Assembly (NCBI GenBank): GCA_015999745.1
Contig: JAECQP010000024.1
Location: 1 to 49,154, forward strand
DNA from: Sphingobacteriia bacterium
Lineage (GTDB): Bacteria; Bacteroidota; Bacteroidia; Chitinophagales; Chitinophagaceae
DNA: 49,154 nucleotides
Direction of reading: 5' to 3'
Shown here in pieces: positions 41,834-49,154 of this stretch. Under the pieces are notes generated by a model that saw only the letters and a program-made list of their open reading frames with translations, was not told where the DNA came from and did no database searches. How positions within the stretch are numbered: position 1 is the first letter of the stretch; every line of letters begins with the position of its first letter. The translations under genes were made by a program, and so were the position numbers.

Positions 41834-42880
41834 CTAAAATCTAACAGTAGGACATTTCACGGATTTGCCGGAGGAGGAAGGGAAAATACCATGCTTAACA
41901 ATGGAAAGCTCATAGGCGCCCCGGGTACCATTCAGGTTTTTCAGCGAAGAAATGGTGGCATCGTAATTCACCGTTATTTTCAGGTCTTTAATCTGGTAAC
42001 CCACCACAGGAATCGCAGCATCTTTGTTTCTGTAATAAATGCCCAGGATCAATTGCTGCATACCATCTCCGCTCAGATCTCTGTTGGCATTGAAGCCCAG
42101 CACCACTTCACTGGCATTGCCCATACGGCTGTAATAAATATTGGGGTTCACGATCCAGATATCCTGTACTTTAATACTAGCATTCGCAAAAAAGCTATAG
42201 CGCATATCCACTTTGTTGTCTGAAACGGCCGGTGAAAAGAAGGTTTCCAGTGGCTTGTTCAGGTGCATGATGCTGATACCCGCATTAAAGTAAGCATTCT
42301 CCGAAGCAAACAATGCATAGTTCAATCCCATTTGCAGATCCAGGTAACTGGTCTGGCTGTAGGTAAAAGGTTCGTTGGAGGGTAAGGTAATATCAAAAAA
42401 CTTACCATTCCACTGGTTGTCAAAATCCAGTTTGCTCAGGTCAATACGTTTGGTAACAAAACCGGCAGAAAATCCTGCGCTCAATAAACTCTTGTACCCC
42501 AGCATCTGGTGATAGGCCAATGACAGGTAACCACTGGTGGAAGTAAGGCTTCCGCTGCCCGCCACATCTTTCAGAATGGAACCACCCAGCCCCATCCAGC
42601 CATTTTCAAACCGGTTGGCAAAAAGTTTGGTATCGCCCCAAAGGCCCATGGTTTTATAGGGGTTACCCACAGAAGCCCATTGATTGCGATAGTTACCCCC
42701 CACCCTATAATCATAATCCGGATTAAAACCGGTGTTGGCGGGGTTCACCACAAGGGGTGCATTGAAATATTGAGAGAAATTAAGATCCTGCGCGGCAACA
42801 CCGGAAAGCAATACCAGTTGTATTACCAGAAAAACCGGCAACCGGAGGATAAGTGACTGATATGACTGCAGCGGTTTCAT
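41834..42880 (-). CDS. PorP/SprF-family T9SS outer-membrane protein
   Basis: The 348-residue protein has a signal peptide (about 1-30) and the PorP/SprF start L-N-F-S-Q-Y-F-N-A-P-L-V-V-N-P-A-N-T-G. It continues as an outer-membrane beta-barrel with alternating aromatic strands. Family members partner with particular large type-B T9SS cargo proteins and assist their secretion or surface attachment. It begins one base after the 1230-residue T9SS-B protein ends, the classical cargo-PorP pairing, so it is likely dedicated to that protein. Confidence 0.93.
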   Translation of the reverse strand: MKPLQSYQSLILRLPVFLVIQLVLLSGVAAQDLNFSQYFNAPLVVNPANTGFNPDYDYRVGGNYRNQWASVGNPYKTMGLWGDTKLFANRFENGWMGLGGSILKDVAGSGSLTSTSGYLSLAYHQMLGYKSLLSAGFSAGFVTKRIDLSKLDFDNQWNGKFFDITLPSNEPFTYSQTSYLDLQMGLNYALFASENAYFNAGISIMHLNKPLETFFSPAVSDNKVDMRYSFFANASIKVQDIWIVNPNIYYSRMGNASEVVLGFNANRDLSGDGMQQLILGIYYRNKDAAIPVVGYQIKDLKITVNYDATISSLKNLNGTRGAYELSIVKHGIFPSSSGKSVKCPTVRF

Positions 42881-42881
42881 A

Positions 42882-45800
42882 TTATTTCAGCAAGGTAATA
42901 TCTCCTTTCTTAGTAGATTTCTTTTTATCGGAGAATTCTATTTCAACCGTGTAATGGTATACACCCTGCGGTTGTATTTTGCCATTGTACTTCCCATCCC
43001 AGCCTTCATAAGGATCCGCGCTGGTGTACACTACCGCGCCCCATCTGTTGTAAATACGCCAGGTCATTTTAGCAATACCAAAACCCCTTACATAAATCCG
43101 GTCGTTCACGCCATCTCCGTTGGGCGTAAAAGCATTCGGCACATCAAACAAGGGGTTTACTTCCACACTGATCGGTTCACAATATTTGGCGACACAACCG
43201 GCGTCGTTGATCGTATACAGGCATACATTATAAGTAGCGGTTGCATTGAAGGTATGCCTGATCACCGTATCTCTTTTTGCAGTGGATATAACTTTACCAT
43301 CCCCAAAATCCCACTGGTAACGCACACCGCCCGAAGATTGATTGGTGAACTGAAATATTTCATTGGGCTGCGATATCCTTGGTGAATAATCGTACAACGA
43401 AGTTGGATTAGGGCTCACCAGTATATCTTTGGTGAAGGTCTTGGTTTTATTCGCATCACAGGTATTCAGATCTGTGACTGTAAGTGTTACCGTATACACT
43501 CCTGAGCTGGCATAAGAATGTGTCGCATCGCCATTGGTGGTTGCTGTTCCGCCGTCTCCAAAGTCCCATACAAAAACCTGTCCGCCCGTACCCGTATAAG
43601 TAAATTGAGTGGCCGATCCCAGGCAGGCTGTATCCGCGGTAAAATCAGGTTCAAAAGAACTGGATACCCGAACAATGGCTTCATAATAATCATTTTCATT
43701 ACAGAACAGCGGATCTTTTAAAGTAAGTCGGACAATATAGGTTCCGTCGGCTGGAAAAGTATGGTTGATGGGCGACTTATCCCTGAGCACTTTGGCAGAA
43801 CCATCCCCAAAATCCCATTCAAAGGAATTGCTGTTGAAAGTCCCGCCTGCAGGGGGCACCGAAAGATTAGTGAATTGAAAGATCCGGTTACCGCAGGGAG
43901 GAACGCTGAGATAACTAAATGAAAGCGCTGTAACCGCATCGCTTCTCACCCCGATGGTAACATAGGAAGTATCCTGTTCATTACAGGTATTCAGGTCCTG
44001 GGAAATCAGCCTTACCCGGAAGTTACCCACCGTATTAAACAGGTGACTGATATTGGGTGTGGTGGTGGTATCATCGTTGATATTGTCTCCGTCAAAATCC
44101 CAGAAATAAGTAAGCCCGTTGGCAATGGTATCCGTAAAATTCACAGTAAGCGGTGCACATCCGGTAGAGTCTCCCGCTATTCCGTTAATGGAAGGACGTA
44201 CCCCCGATGAAACGCCTGCGGCGTCGAAAGAATATTTCACCGAAAGCATATTGCAGTACTGATTACCTCTTCTTTCGGACCAGGAACCGGGATTACCCAC
44301 CAGCGAAATCCTGATCGGGCTGCTTTCGCTTTCCCTGGCACAGGAACAGATGGTCTGATAAATTTCACCCTGCGGACTGTAGCGGCTGGTACCGCCATCC
44401 ACGTGATCCGGAAAACCACCGGCCTGTCCAAAATAAGATGCGTAAATCAGTGAATCGGCGTTCTTGCCCAGTACAAAGAAATAAAAGTCTGCTCCGTCGG
44501 TGCTTTTTTGATTGGCATCTGATGTTATCATCATTCCGTTCAATGAACCAAAGGTGTAACTGGAAATAGAAGAACCACCCCAGCCCGAAATATACATATT
44601 TTCACAGCGGTCTACCAGGAATGCAGTCAGCGAAAGGCTGGGTATATTGGAAGAAGGGTTTCCGAAGTTGGTGAAGAATATAAAAGAAGAGAGATCCGGC
44701 TTCAGCTTGGCAATGAACTGGCGACCGTTAGACTGCCCGGGATTGGTGGTATTGAACCTTGAATTGATTACCGGGAATAACCCGGTAGTGGTACCGGTGA
44801 TATAGGGGAATCCTTTCTTGTCGAATTGTATCCCGAAAATCAGGTCCTCCCTGGGGGTTCCGATATAGGTCAGTTTATTGATGGCCGAGCCATCACTTTT
44901 AATATTGGCAATAAAACCGTCTACGGAATTGGCAAGCCCCTGTTTGGTAGCAAACACCGCACCTGTTTTATCCCCGGGTAAATCGGTGCTGGCAGTGGCG
45001 CCGGCTACATAAATATCCCCGTTGAGCGGATTGATGCTCAATACAAACGGCGCATCGTCGTCATTACCTCCAAGCAGCGAACTGAAAATGACATTCCCCA
45101 GTGTGGGCGTAAATTTCAGCAACACCCCGTCCTGGTAGCGGCCATCTGCCCTGGTAGCGCCCGGCGTGGTCTGAAAAGCGCCGGCAGTTACCACAAAATC
45201 TTTGGATTGCGTTACAGAAGTCAGTAAAATATTGTTATTGGCATCCAGGATCACTTCACTGCGCGCATCATCTCCATAGTTTCTGCGGGTGGATACAGGC
45301 GACTGGGGAAGCACTCCACCATAATTCAGATCAATGTTTACTCCATCACTTTTTGAGCCGCCGATTTTAACCGATCCGATCAGGGCAGTACCGGTTGCAT
45401 TCAGTTTGGTCAGTACAATATCAAATTCACCGCCGGAGCCCAAGGTTTTGAGGGATCCGAAAGTAGGATAATTGGGAGAAGAAGTTCTTCCTGCAATCAC
45501 CAGGTTACCTGCATTATCTACCACCATGCTGTGGGGTTGCTCATTGGCAGAACCACCAATATAGGTAGCGTACACCCGTTCCCCTTTCAGGTTGTATTTC
45601 ATGATTCCCATATCGGAACCAATTGAGGCAGTGCCTCCCTGGAAAACAGTTTGAAAAGCGCCGTTGGTAGCGGGGAACCCATTCTTGCCCAATACAATCC
45701 CCCCGGAATAAAAATTACCGGAGCCATCGTAGGTGGCGGTGAATCCCCAGTTGTCTTCCAGGCTACCTGAATAAGTGAGCATGGTCTGCCGCGGATCGAT

Positions 45801-46574
45801 CACCAGTGTGAGGGAAGGGTCATAGCTGCTGAGCAGCTTGAAATAAACGAACCTTCCTTTTACTTCATAGTTGCAGTCAAGGCTTTTTTTATACCCGTTT
45901 TCCAGTACATATGTAGCAGGGATGGTTTCCTGTACGGTTCCGAGCGTAGTCGTAATCTGCAGGGAGTTGTCTTTCAATTTCAATCCCTCCACCCCGTCAA
46001 AATACATGATCACCTGCGAAGGATCACCTCCCGGATGAACAATGAGATCATATTTCAGCGATCCATCCGCAGTATAAAAGCGAACGTCGATATTCCTGTA
46101 TAATTCTTTATAGGTAACGCCCTGAAAGGTTTTGCAGTTACTGGCCCATAGTGCAGGATCATTCCCGATAAAATAATTGCTGTAGCTTGGCAGGGGTTTA
46201 TCCGGAATAATGACAGGGTTCGGATTGGCATTGATAAATCTCACCTCATACGCATGCGAGCGAAGGGTAATATTATTATTCGTACCGCCATTTTCCGGAA
46301 CAGGCAGCCGGTCTTTGGAAGGAACCTGCTCCTGCGGACGGTCTTTCTCAATATGTGCATGGAATGAGCGGCTCAGGCGTTCCAGGCCTGCCGCATCGTG
46401 TTGCAGCATCCGGAAACTGTTTTTCTGCAACGCAATAGAACCCGCGGGCAGATCAGTTTTAAAAAGGATCGCCCGATCCCACTGACCTTTATTCTCCACA
46501 AAATCAAGGTACTGCTGTGCATGCAAACCTGCAGCCAGCACAAGCAACCATAACAAAAGGCCAATCTTTTTCAA
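42882..46574 (-). CDS. Large T9SS type-B secreted protein (DUF7948, SBBP, PKD, CHU_C)
   Basis: The 1230-residue protein has a signal peptide (about 1-19), an N-terminal DUF7948-like domain (D-F-V-E-N-K-G-Q-W-D) and a run of beta-propeller SBBP-type repeats (about 270-700). Four PKD domains follow, with W-D-F-D-G-D, W-D-F-G-D-G-S, W-D-F-G-D-G-G and W-D-F-G-D-G-K. The C-terminal CHU_C/T9SS type-B sorting domain carries F-T-P-N-G-D-G-V-N-D and Y-N-R-W-G. It is exported through T9SS and stays on the surface; possible roles are adhesion or polysaccharide contact. It is paired with the PorP gene directly downstream. Confidence 0.92.
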   Translation of the reverse strand: MKKIGLLLWLLVLAAGLHAQQYLDFVENKGQWDRAILFKTDLPAGSIALQKNSFRMLQHDAAGLERLSRSFHAHIEKDRPQEQVPSKDRLPVPENGGTNNNITLRSHAYEVRFINANPNPVIIPDKPLPSYSNYFIGNDPALWASNCKTFQGVTYKELYRNIDVRFYTADGSLKYDLIVHPGGDPSQVIMYFDGVEGLKLKDNSLQITTTLGTVQETIPATYVLENGYKKSLDCNYEVKGRFVYFKLLSSYDPSLTLVIDPRQTMLTYSGSLEDNWGFTATYDGSGNFYSGGIVLGKNGFPATNGAFQTVFQGGTASIGSDMGIMKYNLKGERVYATYIGGSANEQPHSMVVDNAGNLVIAGRTSSPNYPTFGSLKTLGSGGEFDIVLTKLNATGTALIGSVKIGGSKSDGVNIDLNYGGVLPQSPVSTRRNYGDDARSEVILDANNNILLTSVTQSKDFVVTAGAFQTTPGATRADGRYQDGVLLKFTPTLGNVIFSSLLGGNDDDAPFVLSINPLNGDIYVAGATASTDLPGDKTGAVFATKQGLANSVDGFIANIKSDGSAINKLTYIGTPREDLIFGIQFDKKGFPYITGTTTGLFPVINSRFNTTNPGQSNGRQFIAKLKPDLSSFIFFTNFGNPSSNIPSLSLTAFLVDRCENMYISGWGGSSISSYTFGSLNGMMITSDANQKSTDGADFYFFVLGKNADSLIYASYFGQAGGFPDHVDGGTSRYSPQGEIYQTICSCARESESSPIRISLVGNPGSWSERRGNQYCNMLSVKYSFDAAGVSSGVRPSINGIAGDSTGCAPLTVNFTDTIANGLTYFWDFDGDNINDDTTTTPNISHLFNTVGNFRVRLISQDLNTCNEQDTSYVTIGVRSDAVTALSFSYLSVPPCGNRIFQFTNLSVPPAGGTFNSNSFEWDFGDGSAKVLRDKSPINHTFPADGTYIVRLTLKDPLFCNENDYYEAIVRVSSSFEPDFTADTACLGSATQFTYTGTGGQVFVWDFGDGGTATTNGDATHSYASSGVYTVTLTVTDLNTCDANKTKTFTKDILVSPNPTSLYDYSPRISQPNEIFQFTNQSSGGVRYQWDFGDGKVISTAKRDTVIRHTFNATATYNVCLYTINDAGCVAKYCEPISVEVNPLFDVPNAFTPNGDGVNDRIYVRGFGIAKMTWRIYNRWGAVVYTSADPYEGWDGKYNGKIQPQGVYHYTVEIEFSDKKKSTKKGDITLLK

Positions 46575-46599
46575 TACAGACGTATTAATATTTTTTAAT

Positions 46600-48660
46600 T
46601 TACGAAATTTTACTCCAACCCTGCTTCAATTTCTGGGATTGCATAAAATTTTTCAATGACTGATGCGCTTCATGCTCCAGGCAGAGGTCTTTTTCCACCA
46701 GCATTTCCGCCTTTTGCTTAGCCAGTTCCAGCAACTCCTTATCATTCACAATACTGGCCAGTTTAAAATTCAGCGCTCCGCTCTGTCTTGTACCTTCTAT
46801 ATCTCCGGGCCCTCTCATCTCCAGGTCTTTTTCTGCAATTTTAAACCCGTCGTTGGTGGCACACATGATATTGATACGTTCTTTGGCCTCTTTGCTGGCT
46901 CGGCTACCCGTTAATAATATGCAAAAGCTTTTTTCGCTTCCCCTTCCCACCCTTCCCCGGAGCTGGTGCAACTGGGAAAGGCCGAACTTTTCGGCGCTTT
47001 CAACCACCATCACCGAGGCATTGGGTACATTTACCCCTACTTCAATCACCGTTGTACTGACCATGATCTGGGTATCACCCTTCACAAAGCGTTCCATATT
47101 GGTTTCCTTCTGTTCGGCAGGCTGCCTTCCGTGAACCATGCTGATTTTATATTCCGGTTCCGGGAAAAAACTTTTCACCTGCTCATACCCCTGCATCAGA
47201 TCCTCGTAGCTCAGCTTTTCACTCTCCTCAATCAGCGGATAAATAAAATACGCCTGCCTGCCTTTTTGAATTTCTTCTTTTACAAACCCCATCACGTTGG
47301 CACGGGCCATTTCATTTCGCTGTACGGTGGTAATCGGAATTCTTCCCGGCGGCAATTCATCCATCACACTGTACTCCAGGTCTCCATATGCCGTCATGGC
47401 CAGTGTTCTGGGAATCGGTGTGGCCGTCATCACCAGCACATGCGGCGGAACAGCCGCTTTTTCCCATAAACGGGCCCGTTGTGCAACCCCAAACCTGTGT
47501 TGTTCATCAACAATTACCAGGCCAAGATGTTTAAACTGAACCACTTCTTCTATAATAGCGTGGGTACCCACTACAAAGTGGATGGTATCTTCTATCAGGC
47601 CTTTTAAAATTCGTTTCCTTTCGGCAGTTTTGGTGCTGCCCGTTAACAGGGCAATTTCCAGCGGCATTTCTTTCAGTAATTCTTTCAGTCCGTTATAATG
47701 TTGCTGTGCCAGGATCTCGGTAGGGGCCATCAAACAACTCTGAAATCCGTTATCAGCAGCCAGCAGCATACTTAGTAAGGCCACCATGGTTTTACCACTG
47801 CCCACATCTCCCTGCAACAAACGGTTCATTTGCCTGCCCCGGGCCGTATCTGTTCTGATTTCTTTCAGTACTCTTTTCTGTGCACCGGTTAATTGAAAGG
47901 GCAGATACTTGTTATAGAAGTCGTTAAAGCAGGCTCCGACTTTTTCGAACACCACCCCCCTGCTTGCATTACTGCGCTGCAAACGAACCAGTTGCAGCCT
48001 TACCTGTGCAATAAAAAACTCTTCGAATTTCAAACGTTCCAATGCTTTTTTGTACATCAGCTCCGATGCAGGAAAATGAATGGCGGCATAGGATTCGTAG
48101 CGCGGCAGCAGCTTCAGTTCCTGAATAATATAATCAGGCAGGTTTTCCGGAAGGTCCTTTGGCTGCAATAAATTCATTAATGCGAAGGTGAGTTTGGCAA
48201 TTTGTCTTCCGTTCAGCCCCCGGGCCTTTAATTTTTCGGTGGAAGGGTACACCGGTTCCAGGAAAGCCCTGGCGCCTGCTTTGGCGGGAACAAATACCTC
48301 CATCTCCGGATGCACCATTTGGGGCTTGCTGTTGAAGAAACCGGTTTTGCCAAAAATGAGATAGTCCGAACCAATGTGCAAATTTTTCTCCATCCAGCTG
48401 ATGCCCTGGAACCAGGTCAGCTCCAGTTGCCCGCTGGAATCTTTTACCTGGGCAACCAGTCTGCGGGACCTGCCAGCGCCGATGATCTCATAATGCACCA
48501 GTCTGCCAACCACCTGTATATAGTCGGTAAAGGCGTTGATATCCTTAATAGGGTTTACCCTGGTTTTATCAATATGCCGGATGGGAAAATGCTCCAGGAG
48601 GTCTTTGAAGGTAAAAATATTCAATTCCTTTTTGAGCATATCAGCCCGAAGAGGTCCCAC
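46600..48660 (-). CDS. recG: ATP-dependent DNA helicase RecG, start uncertain
   Basis: At least 686 residues: a wedge/OB domain (about 1-200), then helicase domains with Walker A G-D-V-G-S-G-K-T, the DEQH box D-E-Q-H-R-F-G, T-A-T-P-I-P-R-T-L and R-G-R-V-G-R-G. RecG remodels stalled forks. The only usual in-frame start is a GTG at 48660, but the conserved N-terminal text (I-L-A-S-P-I-E-Y-L-K-G) continues upstream in frame to a TGA at 48724. Possible starts there are only ATT (48711) or ATA (48693). An ATG at 48727-48725 would fit if one base were absent, so the true start or a frameshift needs settling. Confidence 0.9.
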   Translation of the reverse strand: MGPLRADMLKKELNIFTFKDLLEHFPIRHIDKTRVNPIKDINAFTDYIQVVGRLVHYEIIGAGRSRRLVAQVKDSSGQLELTWFQGISWMEKNLHIGSDYLIFGKTGFFNSKPQMVHPEMEVFVPAKAGARAFLEPVYPSTEKLKARGLNGRQIAKLTFALMNLLQPKDLPENLPDYIIQELKLLPRYESYAAIHFPASELMYKKALERLKFEEFFIAQVRLQLVRLQRSNASRGVVFEKVGACFNDFYNKYLPFQLTGAQKRVLKEIRTDTARGRQMNRLLQGDVGSGKTMVALLSMLLAADNGFQSCLMAPTEILAQQHYNGLKELLKEMPLEIALLTGSTKTAERKRILKGLIEDTIHFVVGTHAIIEEVVQFKHLGLVIVDEQHRFGVAQRARLWEKAAVPPHVLVMTATPIPRTLAMTAYGDLEYSVMDELPPGRIPITTVQRNEMARANVMGFVKEEIQKGRQAYFIYPLIEESEKLSYEDLMQGYEQVKSFFPEPEYKISMVHGRQPAEQKETNMERFVKGDTQIMVSTTVIEVGVNVPNASVMVVESAEKFGLSQLHQLRGRVGRGSEKSFCILLTGSRASKEAKERINIMCATNDGFKIAEKDLEMRGPGDIEGTRQSGALNFKLASIVNDKELLELAKQKAEMLVEKDLCLEHEAHQSLKNFMQSQKLKQGWSKIS

Positions 48661-48753
48661 CCCTTTGAGGTATTCGATGGGCGATGCAAGTATATTGGCT
48701 ACAGTACTAATAGCAGATTCAGATCATTAAGTAGCAAATCTAACTATAAAAAA

Positions 48754-48774
48754 ACCATGAACCATGAACCATGA
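48754..48774. repeat. Heptamer tandem repeat ACCATGA x3
   Basis: Three exact copies of ACCATGA (48754-48774) lie between recG and trpS, followed by a degenerate ACCCAT. Each copy contains an ATG that is not in frame with a long ORF. It precedes the trpS promoter region, and its copy number could vary by slippage. Confidence 0.75.
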
Positions 48775-48789
48775 ACCCATCCGTATTCG

Positions 48790-48797
48790 TACCTTTG
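48790..48797 (+). promoter_or_regulatory. Candidate -7 element of trpS
   Basis: TACCTTTG matches TAnnTTTG exactly and ends 6 bases before the trpS ATG, which would give a very short or absent 5' UTR. The -33 region does not match TTTG, so this is a candidate only. Confidence 0.4.
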
Positions 48798-48803
48798 CAG
48801 ACT

Positions 48804-49154
48804 ATGCAAAAAGAGGTTGTTGTAAGCGGAATCCGTCCTACAGGATTTTTACATTTAGGAAATTATTTTGGCGCCATGCGTAATTATGTTCGCATGCAGA
48901 ACGACTATAACTGTTATTTTTTTGTAGCCAACTGGCATAGCCTGACCACCCACCCCGACACCAGTGAACTAAAGAACGCCGTTCATCGGGTGATTGCAGA
49001 AAATATTGCCTGCGGACTGGATCCGGAGAAAGTGGCATTGTATGTACAGAGTGATGTGCCGGAAATTGCAGAATTGTATCTCTACCTGAATATGCTGGCC
49101 TATAAAGGGGAGCTGGAAAAAACAGCCACTTTTAAAGATAAAGAGATCGGAAGA
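48804..49154 (+). CDS. trpS: Tryptophan-tRNA ligase, 5' part
   Basis: The first 117 codons are present and the gene runs off the window. The encoded text shows the class Ic tRNA-synthetase start V-S-G-I-R-P-T-G-F-L-H-L-G-N-Y-F-G, with H-L-G-N as the HIGH-type ATP-binding motif. Later Y-F-F-V-A-N-W-H-S-L-T-T-H and K-G-E-L-E-K-T-A-T-F-K-D-K are typical of TrpS. It charges tRNA-Trp. The ATG at 48804 is 6 bases after a candidate -7 element. It is divergent from recG. Confidence 0.95.
   Translation, partial: MQKEVVVSGIRPTGFLHLGNYFGAMRNYVRMQNDYNCYFFVANWHSLTTHPDTSELKNAVHRVIAENIACGLDPEKVALYVQSDVPEIAELYLYLNMLAYKGELEKTATFKDKEIGR

Noticed and set aside
1..49154. CRISPR arrays, rRNA genes, complete tRNA genes and replication origin signatures
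   Set aside because: I saw no regularly spaced repeats, no rRNA sequence, no intact cloverleaf and no DnaA-box cluster in the window.

Overview
The window looks like a chromosomal segment of a Bacteroidota bacterium, most likely Chitinophagaceae. The grounds are a type IX secretion (T9SS) type-B cargo next to a PorP/SprF protein, several Bacteroidota-style -7 promoter elements (TAnnTTTG), absence of strong Shine-Dalgarno sequences, PKD-domain lipoproteins, and housekeeping proteins (eukaryote-like citrate synthase, Tgt, LptF/G permease, RecG) of that lineage's flavour. This placement is by eye, not by search.

Region 1 (1-6760) is AT-rich accessory DNA. It holds a small Cys-rich secreted protein, a 3' fragment of a tRNA-Ala(GGC) gene with its terminator (an integration scar), an AbiEi/AbiEii toxin-antitoxin pair, a cluster of hairpins, a frameshifted C-terminal remnant of a tyrosine recombinase, an alpha/beta hydrolase, a trypsin-like lipoprotein, two decayed IS256-family pieces and the 3' end of an outer-membrane beta-barrel gene.

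Region 2 (6770-18350) begins with a LysR regulator and a YeiH-family transporter. It continues with class Ia ribonucleotide reductase nrdB-nrdA behind a cobalamin riboswitch, a methyltransferase, a CYTH protein, an AhpD-like/YCII/ECF42-type sigma factor operon, a TPMT-like methyltransferase and a persulfide-dioxygenase-like MBL protein fused to two rhodanese domains.

Region 3 (18390-28570) contains a thioredoxin/YHS/DUF6132/DUF2892-like operon, a lipoprotein beta-carbonic anhydrase and an M19 dipeptidase. A five-gene RND efflux operon (TolC, MFP, RND pump, a P-II-like small protein and a YgaP-type DUF2892 protein) follows, divergent from a Cys-containing Crp/Fnr regulator. GTAAC-based repeats lie just upstream of the -7 elements of three of these promoters, suggesting one redox or sulfur-linked regulon.

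Region 4 (28660-49154) is mostly core genome. It holds tandem PKD lipoproteins, citrate synthase, an LptF/G permease, tgt (lacking its usual zinc ligands), a glycosyltransferase, rsmG, an M1 peptidase, rsmI, purS, pssA, pepP, PorP/SprF, a 1230-residue T9SS-B protein, recG (with an anomalous start) and the beginning of trpS. The tgt and glycosyltransferase genes diverge from a perfect inverted repeat containing both start codons, with -7 elements so close that leaderless mRNAs are likely.
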